From positions 19,869,360 through 19,933,359 of the forward strand of contig CM060709.1 of assembly GCA_030686995.1 (NCBI GenBank): 64,000 bases of DNA. Reading direction: 5' to 3'. Below are positions 38,195 through 52,485 of this stretch, one piece after another. This DNA comes from Artemisia argyi. Its lineage: Eukaryota; Streptophyta; Magnoliopsida; Asterales; Asteraceae. Made by a program: the position numbers and the translations under genes. Below the pieces are notes generated by a model. That model was given only the letters and a program-made list of their open reading frames with translations. It did no database searches and had not been told where the DNA came from. The number at the start of each line of letters is the position of its first letter. The stretch's first letter is position 1.

Positions 38195-39244
38195 GGTTAT
38201 TTCTACATATAGTTAATGAATTTTGAAATTTTTTTTATATTAGGTAATTAACTCTCGAAAATACAAAGTTAGGTAACCAAACTTTGTAAAACCTGCAATG
38301 TTAGGTAATATAACCGCCTAAGCTATGGACCCACATGTGCCATCAGACAAACTCATTATCCTCTTTGGAAGAAAAGTAAAAAACTAAAAAACACAAACTT
38401 TATGATCTTTAAACAAGATCTTCATCTTCCTCGTAATCAAACCCAAATTCCGGTAACTTTTTCTGGCCAACACCATATTCCGGAAAGAAACCCAGATTCC
38501 GGCAAACTTTCTCCACCACTAATACATTCTATGCCAAAAAGCTTTGTACAATGGAAAATCCCACTTCAATTCTATCCACATGAAATTAGTTATAATCTAC
38601 AATTGATGGTTTATTAAAATCACAGGGGATCATTAAAGAATCAAGTAATGAAATATTTTCAGTTCCCTACTTAAGCTCCATAAGTACAAATGTTAATATT
38701 ATTAAAGAATCGAATTCATGGCTGATCAAAAACTCAAAATATTAACGAAACGAATTCATTATTAAACGAAAATTCGATAACTTAATGAGATACTAGACAG
38801 CTCCCCATTCGAGATCCTTCAACTAACGGCTGACTTGATCAAAAAACATATCCATAATCACAATTTCACCTCACTCAAAAGTCAAAACTTTGAACAAACA
38901 GTAGGAGCACAATGTAAATAAAACCAACAATTATAAATCAGATCGAAAACATTTGTACTATTCGCTAATTCTTCATCTTCTTGATTCAGATCAAATCCAT
39001 CCATTAATGGCTTCCCCAAAATCTTCACTTCTCTTCATCACCCTCCTCTTACTCCTCCACCTCACCGTCACCAACTCCTCCCCTCATTTCGAAGGCTTCG
39101 AAGATTTGGAGTGATATCTTCTAAGTAATTGTTTTCAGCTTTTCGATATGATTTGGAGTTGTTTTTTTTTTCTTTTTTTTTTTTTTTTTTTTTTAGAATT
39201 TGTGATGATGATATAATTTTTTGATCGAGTGTGGTTGTTGATGT

Positions 39245-39286
<42 letters not shown>

Positions 39287-39549
39287 TTTATGAATAAATG
39301 TGGATCGTGGTCTTGGAAGAGTGTGGATCTGGTTTTTGTTGATGTGAGGGGAGGAGAAATAAGAAAAAGGACAAAAAATATAAATAAAAAAGATGAAGTT
39401 TGGTACAAACCGGTTGCATCGATTACTGGCCTAATTACCTAACATTGAATAAAGTATAACGTTTTGTTACCTAACTTAGTATTTTCGAAAGTTTATTACC
39501 TAACATAGAAAAAATTTCAAAGTTCATTACCTATATGTAGAAATAACCC
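38195..39549. mobile_element. Mutator-type non-autonomous element with captured DNA
   Basis: Inverted ends of about 90 bp (GGTTATTTCTACATATAG ... CTATATGTAGAAATAACCC) and a perfect 9-bp target duplication GTGATAATA at 38186-38194 and 39550-39558. No transposase. The interior has a gene-like 5' region with a signal-peptide exon (39007-39114) and two long T runs (39165-39195, 39247-39285). Confidence 0.88.
39007..39114 (+). pseudogene. Captured signal-peptide exon (Pack-MULE cargo)
   Basis: A 35-codon frame from a good ATG context (TTAATGGCT): it begins MASPKSSLLFITLLLLLHL, a textbook secretory signal, then TVTNSSPHFEGFEDLE and stop. Upstream sequence (38960-39006) reads like a 5'UTR rich in CTTCTT. 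The tail FEGF reminds me of the N-terminus of plant CCDC47/DUF1682 (At5g49945-like) proteins, but that is weak. The rest of the source gene is absent, so it is cargo and not a gene. Confidence 0.6.
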
Positions 39550-39691
39550 GTGATAATACTTGAAAGTTGAAATTGTACGTGCTGCATACAAACTAACACT
39601 TTATAGGATATCATATTCTACTTCACCTGACAAAACCATATATGGCCTGTGGCACGGGTGGCCAAGCTTTGGCTCCGCCCCTGCGTCTAGT

Positions 39692-41899
39692 ATATGTGAA
39701 ACTTAAAAACCATAAAGAATTTCAACTTATATATTTACTATAAAACCAAAAAAGTAAAATACCAAACAATCTATAGAAATTCCATATCACAACATTTGGT
39801 TAAGACTAGCCACTATGGGCGTGAGCCCTCATCTTTGAAGGGTGAGGGTCACGCGCCACCTTATGGAGGCCGGACCAACTCACGCGTGAGGTAGAGGAAA
39901 AACGAGAGGGAAAGATGAGCCGGGTAGCCTTTGGTGCAATGTGTATTTTGGTTGGTCAGCCACTCCAACGATTAGTCAATATACAAAAAGAAATTACAAT
40001 ATACCATTTATTTTACATATAAATACCCTCAAACTTCACCATTTTTAAACACTATTTCTCATTCTCTTATATATATAAAAAAGGAATATGATGTATCACG
40101 CATTATATTACATAGTATGATTCCAAAACACACAGGGAATATGCTATCTCCTGATTGGTATCCAGAGGAAGCACATCAACCGGGCGACCTCCTACGATCC
40201 CATGAATCAACGCTACAAGTTATCCGACAATTCACATCATTGAAAACACTTGAACCATTACTTGTTAGCTAAGGGTTTTCCTTAAAAACACTTGAACCAT
40301 TAATCCCTTAATTAAATTTCTCATTAAAAAAATACACATCATTGAACTTTTGGAAGGAATCCCCACCATTAATACTATCCTACCTTTGAACTTTTCTCAT
40401 TCACATTGGAATAAATCACCACCACCACCACCTTATCTAACAACCACCACCGCTATCTCCACAACCAGATCTAGCTGGTTTTAGCCGTATAACGGCGGAC
40501 CCATCCGGGTTTAGCCGTGTAATGGATGGACCTAGTTAGGTTTAGCCGTATAACGATCGGACCTATCAGCGTTTAGCCGTATAGCGGCCGGACCTAGCCG
40601 GTTTTAGGCCAAAATGCTAACGTCAAACTTTGCTAAGACAAGTGCTCTATCCGAATTGAGTCCGTGTGATAATAACCTCAAGCCTCGTTAATTACTTGGT
40701 CAAAAATTACCAAAGGGCTTGTGTCCCAATGGTAGCCTTTGTTGTGTGATAATAACCTCTAGCTGGTTGGCTACGTATGTTTCAAACAAACTAGATTGAT
40801 GTGAGGGTTTACATGATCTGCTATTGTTATATATTATTTGTGAGAAATTCACCTAAACAGTCAAATAAGGCTGGTGGTTTGCGAAAATGGACACATTTTA
40901 AGCAATTTACAAAATGGTCGTCGTCGCACAATACAGGGTGCACTCGTGCGACTGAGGCCCGATCATATACACAACTTTAGAAAATAACTTTATTTATAAA
41001 CGGGTGTGTGTTTTGCGTATTAGTGAGTGGGACGGTCGCACTCTATAGGGCGCAATCCATGCGAACAGGTTGGATCAATAAAAGTGTACCATAATGGTAC
41101 CCACCAACCCTACCCAGCAAATGTTTGATGCCTGGGAAATACCTCCACCTAATACCCAACCATGCTGCGAATAGATTGTTTACAAGTGTATATTAAAATA
41201 ATAAAATGACAGGTGGCATTCTTTGGTCAACAGGTCTCAGTCGCACCCTTGCAGGGGCGACCGTTACCTGACTAGTTTTAAATTTATCATACGACCATAT
41301 TGTGCAAAAGGGAATGGTATTAGACCTTTTTGGTAATTTGCATTACTAATGATAATTGAAATTTATACGTTAGTGCTAGCTATCTTGTTTGATCCATAGA
41401 CAGATGTTTTGTTTTATCTCAGACCTTGTTAAGATGTTTAATATGCATTAGGCTTATTTTGTTCGTGTGTTTTTATAATAAATTTATATGGTTAGCTAAT
41501 TCTACAGTTTTACAGCCGACAAGTATAATGTGTACCTCTAAAACATCAAACATATGTCTTAGGATGGATAAGTATCCTGTCCAAGGAATAGAGGTACCGT
41601 TGGATCAAAATTCCTAAATTTGCGTTTGTTGAAGATTATCTACAACTTGTAAGGCAACTTGAGGTGGGAGACTTGAGAGTTGTTTGTACTGGTCTAATTT
41701 TATTTTGGCAATCACGTGTGGGCACCCATCTTTATGTAATTTTGTCTGTATTTAAAAGTCACTGAAATGCTGGTTGATTTAGTATTTTAGCTCGAATAAG
41801 TCTACTAATGTTGAAAAACATACCACTTTAATACATAAGAAAATCCATTAAATAACAAGAAGTTTGAACATTTCTTTTGCTGACTTTGTTTACTTTCTC
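39692..41899. other. Gene-poor stretch upstream of peroxidase
   Basis: No supported gene. It holds a tandem repeat (40473-40605), GC-richer sequence at 39810-39950 and at 40900-41290 whose origin I do not recognise, and the peroxidase promoter at its end. Confidence 0.5.
40473..40605. repeat. Tandem repeat, about 3-4 copies of ~43 bp
   Basis: GTTTAGCCGTATAACGG-type units alternate with GGACCTA(G/T)C; each copy carries the same core with scattered substitutions. Confidence 0.85.
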
Positions 41900-41906
41900 C
41901 AACATG

Positions 41907-41930
41907 TTTGACTTCTCTACACTATAAATA
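41907..41930 (+). promoter_or_regulatory. Peroxidase promoter: TATA box and W-box-like site
   Basis: TATAAATA at 41923-41930, 75 bp before the peroxidase ATG, with TTTGACTTC (W-box core TTGAC) at about 41908. W-boxes are bound by WRKY factors in defence genes; whether this one is used is unknown. Confidence 0.6.
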
Positions 41931-41998
41931 CCTTGTTTATGTATACTCTAGGTCACATCAAAAACAATATCCAATACTCACAAAACAAATAAAAATAA

Positions 41999-43273
<1,275 letters not shown>

Positions 43274-43282
43274 TCTATCGAC

Positions 43283-43491
43283 CAGAGGCGCAGCTTCTAA
43301 GGGGCCGGGGGGGGCGGCCGACCCCCCGAAATTTTTTTTGCGATGTAGGGGTATATAGTTTTCGTGTAGAAAAATTTCGGTATTTTCGGTTTCGCCCCCC
43401 CAATTTAATTCGGTTTCGACCCCCCATAGTGTTAGGAAAAAAAAATTTTAGATCCCGACCCCCCACTCGAAATTTCCAAGCTTCGCCACTG
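43283..43491. mobile_element. hAT-type MITE in peroxidase 3'UTR
   Basis: CAGAGGCGCAGC ... GCTTCGCCACTG with a perfect 8-bp target duplication CTATCGAC at 43275-43282 and 43492-43499. Same family as 27669-27874, including the GC-run ends and TATATAGTTTTCGTGTAG interior. It starts 9 bp after the peroxidase stop codon. Confidence 0.95.
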
Positions 43492-43499
43492 CTATCGAC

Positions 43500-44287
43500 A
43501 AAGATACAAAATGTGTTTTTCTAATTGTTGATACGCCATGTTAATTAATACCGTCATATTGTTTTCCTTGGAACAAGGATTTATAAAAGAAATCTGTAAT
43601 AAAGTGTGTTTTATCTATCCATTATTATCTGTATGTTTAATTCTGATACTCCATCCTTCCCAAAATTATTCAACCAATTAAAAAACATACTTACGTACCC
43701 ACTACATATACTCTCTTTTAATTGATCATTTCTGCCTTGTAGAGTATCACATGCATGTATAACTTACAATCTTTGTTTTGTAGAAGATTGTTCATTTCTG
43801 CCCAGTGGATATAGGCCGATCACGCAAAATCGATATTACTACATTACATACCTGTGTTCTTGATGTTTTTTACTTATTTCCTTCTGGCATGTTTGTTGCT
43901 ATTTACCTAACAATAATTTTAGCATGCATGGTAATTGGTATCAGTTGGATACCTAGGCAACCTAGCTATTTATCACACAATCAATAATCATATATGATAA
44001 ACATTACAATAGATTAAATATTACAAAGAAATATTACGTGATTCCAGTGTGTTGATCGATCAAGGCTAATTTACAAAAAATAATTCCACTAGCAATAATG
44101 ATTTCTAAGACGTACGTTAATGAACAAGTTTGACAAATACATATGGACCCATGGTTGACGTTTGTTAATTGTCAAACAATTATTAATCCTTCATGCATGC
44201 ATGCATGGACGTGTATCTATAACAATATGAATTTGTTGAATTTGTTACGCGTTATGCTACTTTAATTTGGCAAAAGATAGAATGAGC
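43500..44287. other. Spacer, no gene seen
   Basis: Downstream flank of the peroxidase. ATACTCCATCCTTCCCAAAATTAT at about 43649 looks like one decayed Stowaway end without a partner. Nothing else supported. Confidence 0.45.
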
Positions 44288-44292
44288 AATAT

Positions 44293-47272
44293 TGTAACAC
44301 CCCCAAAATTTGATAGAGCGGAAGACTCAACAAGCTTTCGGGGTGCTACGGGGATTGGTATCCAACACAAGACAATATAGAACGAGATAAAGTAAACATA
44401 ATAAAAACACAACCAAAACGGGGTTTTAAGGTTTACATTTATCCCAACATCATTCAGAGTCAGACCCAATATAAAATAACAGTAGGTCCAAATTTAGTTA
44501 TCAGAGTTTAGAAAAATAGATCCATAAACCGTGAGCCTTGGCCGAGCCATCCATTCCAAGCATGCATCTCGTCACTTAATTACCTGAGAAAACGTGCTAA
44601 AAGTCAGCTTTCGCTGGTGAGATCATAGGTTTAAATTCATCTAACAATATAGTGGACATATACGCAAAACGCTTGCTAGCTAGACTAAGGATTCGCTAAA
44701 AGCCTGCGGATACCCTCCGCTCCAACATAACACACGGATACCCTCCGTTCTAACATAGATATTCGGGTAACCCCTGCAATACCAATAAATACTCGGATAA
44801 CCTCCGAAGTATCAATAACCTATAGGTGCACACTACAGTATCTAAATAAGCCAACCTTGAATAGTACACACAAAAGGTGTGACTAAAGCTGACAATATAT
44901 CCTAGTCCATACGCATAGCAAGTTTAGAAAGAATATAAAAGCGATAATAGTCCACGTAAAATAATTTGCACGTTTCTCACCCCAAGTATTGAAAACATAG
45001 TTCAAGAAAAAGTGGGGCTATGACTCACCTCAAGTCCAGAAAATAGCAAGAAGAAGTCGGTAGAAATAAGATATATGATAACTCACAAAACAACAACTAC
45101 GGACTTGGCACGACCTAACAATATTAATTCGTTCAGAAATCATTTCCTTAAATTTATAATATTCCCAAACCCGGACGAGAATCCGTTTTATTTCCGAAAA
45201 ACCATTTCGTATTAGTTTGGTGTGTTTGCGTTTGGTATCCATACGGGTGGCGGGTCGACTCAAAACAAACCAAAATGTCACACAAAGAATAATAAAATAA
45301 ACTATGGATCTAATATTAGCCCAATATATCATTTATATAAATCGCCGAAGTTTATCAAATCCGTCGATTTGATAGTCCTCATATTTATTTACGTAACATA
45401 CCGTTCCAAGATTACACCCCATCCTAAAGCACATAGCACATAAATACTATATGGTAGATATCATAGTCTAATAAATTCCTCATATTTATCGTCAAATTGG
45501 CCAGATTTCCCGATATATACACTCGCAATTTATTACACTTTACATATACCACAACCTATGGGCGTCGTGGGATACGATGCCCATTAATATATTCTTTTCA
45601 TATAGCCAAATAACCCGGTTCAACCCTACGGTTAAGTGGTTATTTAGTTATATAAAACGTTTATATTAATCGTCATATATCCGTGACAACACGAAAGTCA
45701 CAAATAAAACTTACCTGAACTTGAGTGACAACGATTCCGCATAACTCGATAAGTTTACTCGTTTTATATATAAAATGACATTTTATTTAATATTTAATAA
45801 TTTGTCGAGAGTTTCTCGTTTTATAACACATTTTTATAATAATAATACGTTCAATAATATTACGCCACTTTCGTAGCCTAATATATATCTAGTTGCATTA
45901 TTTATAATAAGACTCGTGATTATTATTATTATTAATATACGCGTCTATATAATTATATATCCGTTATTCACGTTTATATATTCATATAAACGTTTATATT
46001 ATCAATAATTATTATTACGAGTTTTATTATTTACGTTTTAATTGTAATAGTTATCGAGTCACGCGAAATGGTCACATGTCCGAGTCATGACTCTCGGCTC
46101 ATTGTCCAAGTCCAATGTAATAATAAATGTCATAAAACAATACATCTCCGTTCAAATCAATCCCAATCCACGTGCTACAACATTAGGGTCCGACTACGGC
46201 ACCCGACTAACCTATCTCCGTCAATCTAAGTGACCGTCTCACAATCGGTCCCCAATATCCAAATTCGTCAACACTTCTCAATATACCACAAATCTCTTGT
46301 CGAGACCAAAAATGATCTCGACACAACAAGCATTTGGCCGAAAATCCACAAATGCCAAACCAAAGCCAATGACAAAATTTATAACATGGAAATATAAACA
46401 CAAATATAGTCCAATTTCGGGTTGGTTTACCAAGCCAAACCCGAGTCACCCGACTCACTTGAGTCTCGGCACACAACACGAGTCACAAGGACTCGAACCA
46501 AGACCAAGAGATCACCAAAAATAAGCTCCCATGAGCCACACAAAACTGCCCAAATCGACCCACTTGGGTCGCGGCATCAACAACAACAATCGACCAAGAA
46601 ATCAAGACTCAATCGAGTCTAGTCAATCACCAAAGCAAACAATCATGAAAACCAAGATTCCAAGGTCACAACAAGAACAATAACGAGCCATATGGCTCGA
46701 ACCCACATCATGCCGTGAGTCCAAGACTCACGGTTCGCTCGACCATCAAGAAATCACCAATAAACCCGGATACCAAACTCATTTCAACATCAAAAACATT
46801 GATTTCCAACCATTTTAAATCGTTACCCATAAAGATCTTCCGTGTAGCCACGGATTTAATACCAAATCGTGGCTCCCAAGAACTAAAATCGATTACACTC
46901 ACCTCCAAGAACCTCCAAATGAAAAGATCTAGTAAAAACAACAAAAACTCGACCGGATCTACAAGGATTTCGTGGTGTTAATACGCGTTTTAGGGCGCGT
47001 GTTATAGCTCAAATGAAAGAGAATGAGATAAGGAACAAGATGGTGGTGTTTGTTTTGTGATGAGGGTGGCGGTGTGATGGTGGTGGCCGGCCAAAGGTGC
47101 GGCGGCTAGGGTTAGTGATGGTGGTGTTACTATATTAGAGAGAGAGAGATGAGAATGAAGTGGTGAGGGTGTGTTTGTGTTGCTGTGTGAACCGAACCAC
47201 AAAGGACCAATTTTGTAGTTTATTCCCTTTTTTTTATTATTTTTTTATTTTTTTATTTTTTTTTTATAAAAT

Positions 47273-47363
<91 letters not shown>

Positions 47364-47755
47364 TTACTAACGGTGTGGAGCGGGTAACGTGGGTAAATGT
47401 AAAACATGTGGCCCGAACCCGAACTCATTTCAAAACTTTAATATCTCCCGAAAACATCTCGTAAATAATTATATATAGTCGGACTCGTAAGACGAATCAT
47501 AAAATCTTTCGTTAGGTAAACCTAGTGCCAGAGTCAACGTAGTACCTGTGAGAATTTAAGAATACATCACCGAGCATAAAATCAAGAATGAATTACGAGA
47601 ATAATTCACGATTTCCATAACAACATTAATTATAAATATCCATAAAATAGGTCTTACAAGTTCGTTGTGAAATAAAATTTCAAATAAAAATTTTAAACGA
47701 ACTATAATCGTAATGCGGGTTTTTAAAATAACTCCCTAAACTGCCGGTTGTCACA
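44293..47755 (-). repeat. Tekay 3' LTR
   Basis: Near-identical to 54342-57876, but with a single copy of the internal ~60-bp block (about 44853-44915). It contains a TAA microsatellite at 47271-47363. Confidence 0.96.
47271..47363. repeat. (TAA)n microsatellite in LTR
   Basis: About 30 AAT/TAA triplets after a T-rich tract; the other LTR has the same at 57383-57483 with one interruption (TAG). Confidence 0.95.
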
Positions 47756-47766
47756 TCCTCCCAGTC
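47756..47766 (-). other. Tekay polypurine tract
   Basis: GACTGGGAGGA on the minus strand directly before the TGTGACAACC start of the 3' LTR, 41 bp after the pol stop. Confidence 0.8.
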
Positions 47767-47807
47767 TCAGAAGAAACCCGTCCCGGGTTTCACTCGGAAA
47801 AATTCAT

Positions 47808-50618
47808 CTACGAAGTGAAAAGCTTCGGATACCTCTTCCGGAACTCGTCCTCACGTTCCCACGTAAATTCTGGTCCATGTCGGGAATTCCAACGAACCTT
47901 GACGAGCGGAATGCGACTTCTCTTGAGTCGTTTAACTTCACGGTCTAAAATCTCAATTGGCTCTTCCACGAAATTCAATTTCTCATCGACACGAATATCC
48001 TTCATTGGAATGACAGGCATCTCATCGGAAAGACATTTCTTCAAATTACTAACGTGGAACACGTCGTGAACTTTACTCAGTTCATGTGGTAATTCCAACC
48101 TATAAGCTACGGGCCAAATTCTTTCTAAGATCAGAAATGGTCCAATGTAGCGTGGGTTGAGTTTACCACGTTTCCCGAAACGTATCACACCTTTCCAAGG
48201 CGAGACTTTCAGCATCACTTTGTCTCCAACCTGGAACTCTAAGGGTTTACGTCTCTGATCGGCGTAACTTTTCTGCCTATCTCTGGCTGCTTGCAACCGA
48301 TCACGAATCTGAGCTTCTTTCTCTGTAGTTTCTAAAATAAGCTCAGGGCCTATGAGTTGGCTATCTCCAACTTCTGCCCAACCAATAGGCGAACGACACT
48401 TTCTACCATACAAAGCTTCGAATGGTGCAGCCTTAAGACTTGTGTGGTAACTATTATTATAGGAGAATTCCGCAAGGGGTAAATACTTCTCCCAGCCCTT
48501 ACCAAAGTCTATGATGCATGTACGTAGCATATCCTCTAACGTCTGAATGGTCCTCTCACTTTGACCATCGGTTTGGGGGTGATATGCAGTACTCATATCA
48601 AGTCTCGTCCCCAAAGCCGTTTGAAGTGATCGCCACAAAGCTGACGTAAAACGGCTATCGCGATCCGAAATGATAGATATCGGGACTCCATGACGCGAAA
48701 TAATTTCCTTCACATATAACCTCGCAAGCTTATCCACACTATCATCTTCACTTATTGCTAGGAAATGAGCAGACTTTGTCAGACGATCCACAATTACCCA
48801 GATAGCGTCACAACCGCTAGCTGTCCTCGGTAATTTGGTAATGAAGTCCATAGTAATCCGCTCCCATTTCCAGACTGGAAGTTCTGGTTGCGTTAGTAAT
48901 CCTGACGGTCTCTGGTGTTCGGCTTTAACCTTAGCACATGTCAAGCATTTACTAACGTACGATGCTATATCTGCCTTCATATTTGGCCACCAATAGAACT
49001 TCTTAAGATCCTGGTACATCTTATCGGATCCAGGATGAATAGAATACCTTGACTTATGCGACTCATGCATAATTAACTCTCTAATTTCTCTATATAAAGG
49101 TACCCAAATCCGATCTCCAAAACATAACAATCCATCAGATCGCTTAACAAATCCTTTCTCATTCTCAGCCATCCCAAATATATTCTCAGCAGATCTGTTT
49201 TCTGCTTTCAACGCTTCCATTTGAACTTCAAATATTTGAGACGGTAATGGCGATACTATAGTCATTCCCAATGACCTAACTCGCAACGGTGGTATTCTTT
49301 CCTTTCGACTAAGAGCATCAGCGACAACGTTTGCTTTACCAGGGTGGTAGCGAATTTCACAATCATAATCGCTTAGCAACTCAATCCAACGTCGCTGTCT
49401 CATATTGAGCTCTTTTTTATTCAAGATGTGTTGTAGACTTTTGTGGTCAGTAAATACAACACACTTGGTTCCGTACAAGTAATGCCTCCATATTCTTAAG
49501 GCGAAAACCACAGCACCTAACTCCAAATCATGGGTAGTGTAGTTTTTCTCATGCTTCTTGAGCTGTCGGGAAGCATAAGCTATCACCTTCTCTCGTTGCA
49601 TTAATACGGCTCCCAATCCTTTATGTGAGGCGTCACAATAGACGACGAAATCCTCGTTACCTTCTGGTAACGCTAAGATAGGAGCACTACACAACATCTT
49701 CTTAAGCAATTGAAATGTTTCCTCTTCTTTATCTCCCCACTCATACGTAACACTCTTTTGAGTCAATTTGGTCAATGGTTTAGCTATCTTCGAAAATCCC
49801 TCAATGAATCTTCGATAATAACCAGCTAAACCCAAAAATTGACGAACTTCGGTTGGGGTTGTAGGTGCAGCCCAATCTTTTATCGCCTCAATCTTAGCAG
49901 GATCCACATGGACTCCTTGTCTATCAATCACATGACCCAAAAATTGTACCGTTGGAATCCAGAATTCGCATTTCGAAAACTTGGCATAAAGTTTTTCCTT
50001 CCTGAGCAATTCAAAGATGAGTCTTAGATGCTCCTCATGCTCCTTTTCACTCTTTGAATAAATCAGAATATCATCGATGAACACAATCACGAACTTATCT
50101 AAGTAAGGCTTACACACACGATTCATGAGATCCATGAATATTGCCGGTGCGTTAGTCAACCCAAACGGCATCACCTGAAACTCGTAATGCCCGTAACGGG
50201 TTCTGAAAGCCGTTTTCGGAATATCCTCCTCGCGAACTCGAAGTTGATGATATCCCGATCTCAAATCGATCTTCGAGTACACACTCGATCCTTAGAGTTG
50301 ATCGAACAAGTCGTCGATCCTAGGTAACGGGTATCTATTCTTCACCGTTAACTTGTTCAACTCCCTGTAATCAATACACATACGAAACGATCCATCCTTC
50401 TTCTTCACAAATAAGACTGGGGCTCCCCAAGGTGAAGAACTTGGTCTTATAAATCCTTTTTCAGCTAACTCCGCCAATTGTTTCGACAACTCTTCTAGCT
50501 CGGTAGGTGCAAGACGATAAGGCGCTCGTGCAACAGGTGCAGCACCAGGTATTAACTCAATCTGAAACTCCACTTGTCTAGTCGGCGGGATTCCCGGGAA
50601 ACACCTCAGGAAAATCAC
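47808..50618 (-). pseudogene. Tekay pol: RT, RNase H, integrase, chromodomain
   Basis: One reading frame interrupted by a TAA at 50292-50294. The first part (50618-50295) holds the N-terminus of reverse transcriptase ([30 protein letters not shown]). The second (50282-47808, 824 codons) continues with the palm ([11 protein letters not shown], catalytic FIDD at its residues 68-71), RNase H ([24 protein letters not shown]), integrase zinc finger ([30 protein letters not shown]), the DDE core ([28 protein letters not shown]) and a chromodomain-like end ([30 protein letters not shown]). Its start overlaps the end of gag-protease in another frame. The stop falls within reverse transcriptase, so no full enzyme is expected from this copy. 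Confidence 0.93.
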
Positions 50619-52485
50619 GAACTATAGGCACATCTCCAATGCACCTTTCTTTCTTCTTCGTCTCTCCCTTCTCAGAAATTTGAGCTAAGAAAAGGTAACA
50701 TCCCTTCTCCATTAGCTTTGGCAACTTAGTGCATGAAATCACTGCTAATCGGGATGGGCTCCTAGAATCCTTTCGGTCTCCTAATATATTTAGGACTTCC
50801 TTTCCGTATGGTACACGCACGATCTTCTCGTCGCAAAGTATGTGAGCACGATACTTCGACAACCAATCCATACCAATGATGACATCAAAACTTCCTAACG
50901 TGACGGGTAGAAGATCTATGTTGAAAGGGTGGTTCAAGAAATTTAGCGTGCAACCGCGAATGATGGTATTAATCCTTTCTATATTCCCATTAGCTAACTC
51001 AATATCGTATCCAATTCCTAAGGCCATCGGGGGTTTCTCTAGTAAGGGTGCAAACGTAGTGGACACAAAACTTCTATCGGCACCAGTATCAAATAGTATG
51101 GAAGCATAACGATTATTGAGAAGGAACGTACCAGTAACGACGTTCGGATCTTCTCCTCTCTCGTTCCCGAGTGCATACACTCTTCCCTGAGCAGCTCCAG
51201 CTTCCACATGTTGGTCTCCATTATCTTGTCGTCCACGGTTTCCTCCAGTTCCACGGTTTCCATGATTGTACCCATTACCACCCGAGCCTTGGTTTCCACG
51301 GTTCCACGATTCTCTACACTCATTCCTATAGTGTCCCTTCTTTCCACACCCATAACAAGTAACATCTGCCTTATTTCTCATCTCAGGAGCAGCCTGAACC
51401 ATAGCAAGAGGTCGGGCTCTACAATCCCTAGCTGTGTGTCCTTTCTTTGAGCAATTCTGGCATTTCACACTACACCATCCAGTATGATGCTGGTGGCAAC
51501 GATCACACTTGGGTGCATCACCATTCTGATTCTTCTTATCTCCATTCCCAATAGCATAAGCCTTAGCTTCTCTCTTGCTTCGGTGATCATTACCCTTAGA
51601 GTGACGGTCTCTCTTTCTCTTTCCATTTTTCTCCTTATCAGCTTCTTCTAATTCCAACGAATCCATAAGTTGTTGAGCAATTGTGATTGCCTCATGGATG
51701 TTTGCAGGCCTAGCAGCAATCACATCATTTCTCGTAGCTACGGGCAACCCATCAGTATACCTCTCGATCTTTTGAGTCTCGGTTTTTACCATATCTGGGC
51801 AAAGCAAGGCCAATTCCTGGTAACGACGATTGTAAGTTGTCATGTCCCTACCTTTCACTTTGTGGTTCCAAAACTCAATCTCTAGCTTCTTGACCTCATT
51901 CCTTGGGCAATAAGTCTGAATCAGCAGAGACTTAAATTGTTCCCAAGTCATGGCATAAGCTACATCACTCCCAACTGCATTTCGGTAGTTGTTCCACCAA
52001 GTCAAAGCTTCATCCTTGAAAGTAAAAGAAGCAAACTTTACCTTCGCATTCTTCGCACAACCACTAACATTAAACACTGACTCAGTCTTCTCAATCCACC
52101 TAACCAAGTAAACCACTCCTTCAGTTCCACCAAACTCAATAGGTCCACAAATCTTAAACTCCTTGTAGTGACATCCGTTAGCACGAACAGGTGGAAATGT
52201 TCTAGCAGAATTGTTGGAATGATTTGACTCAGCTAGTAGCTCTGCAACTCTTTGCTCCACAAGTTGATTGATCATTGCTTGATCCACAGTAGGTGCGTTA
52301 AGTGGAACATGATCATTGTCTCCCTGAACATCAACATTTTGATTTCTGTTGTTGCGGTTGGTAGTGTCCAGGTTATCAGGAGTAGGGGTTGCAACATTTC
52401 GAGTAGGTCGGCGTCCTCGGCGACCAGGGGTAGTCACTGCAGGACCAGTTCTGGTAGCCCTAACAGGGTTTCGTCGTGTTGCCAT
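50578..52485 (-). CDS. Tekay gag-protease
   Basis: 635 codons from the ATG at 52485. Gag (about 100-275) shows [19 protein letters not shown] and [19 protein letters not shown]. Two CCHC zinc knuckles follow ([28 protein letters not shown]) after a Cys/His-rich [12 protein letters not shown]. The aspartic protease has [11 protein letters not shown] with D466. The frame ends at [11 protein letters not shown] and a stop within 60 bases, exactly where related elements continue into reverse transcriptase; pol resumes in another frame, so a small deletion at about 50590-50605 probably split the polyprotein. Gag builds the particle and binds RNA; the protease cuts the polyprotein. Confidence 0.94.
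   Translation of the reverse strand: MATRRNPVRATRTGPAVTTPGRRGRRPTRNVATPTPDNLDTTNRNNRNQNVDVQGDNDHVPLNAPTVDQAMINQLVEQRVAELLAESNHSNNSARTFPPVRANGCHYKEFKICGPIEFGGTEGVVYLVRWIEKTESVFNVSGCAKNAKVKFASFTFKDEALTWWNNYRNAVGSDVAYAMTWEQFKSLLIQTYCPRNEVKKLEIEFWNHKVKGRDMTTYNRRYQELALLCPDMVKTETQKIERYTDGLPVATRNDVIAARPANIHEAITIAQQLMDSLELEEADKEKNGKRKRDRHSKGNDHRSKREAKAYAIGNGDKKNQNGDAPKCDRCHQHHTGWCSVKCQNCSKKGHTARDCRARPLAMVQAAPEMRNKADVTCYGCGKKGHYRNECRESWNRGNQGSGGNGYNHGNRGTGGNRGRQDNGDQHVEAGAAQGRVYALGNERGEDPNVVTGTFLLNNRYASILFDTGADRSFVSTTFAPLLEKPPMALGIGYDIELANGNIERINTIIRGCTLNFLNHPFNIDLLPVTLGSFDVIIGMDWLSKYRAHILCDEKIVRVPYGKEVLNILGDRKDSRSPSRLAVISCTKLPKLMEKGCYLFLAQISEKGETKKKERCIGDVPIVRDFPEVFPGNPAD

Larger units (their letters stand above)
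34928..39683. mobile_element. Old hAT-like element housing a TE nest
   Basis: The left end CAGTGGCGGATCTAGG and the right end GGCTCCGCCCCTG form short inverted ends. The 8-bp flanks CATCTAAT (34920-34927) and CGTCTAGT (39684-39691) match at 6 of 8, both differences being A/G transitions, as expected of an aged target duplication. Inside are two Helitrons, a Stowaway MITE and a Mutator-type MITE. Subtracting these leaves about 1 kb of hAT-type sequence without a transposase. Plausible rather than proven. Confidence 0.6.

Noticed and set aside
45030..45332. 100-codon frame repeated at 55145-55447 and partly at 1043-1282
   Set aside because: It recurs only because it lies inside the LTR; no domain, and the plus copy at 1043 differs in a way not suggestive of selection.
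47274..47387. Poly-Ile open frame
   Set aside because: Translation of the (TAA)n microsatellite in the LTR; the same occurs at 57383-57483.
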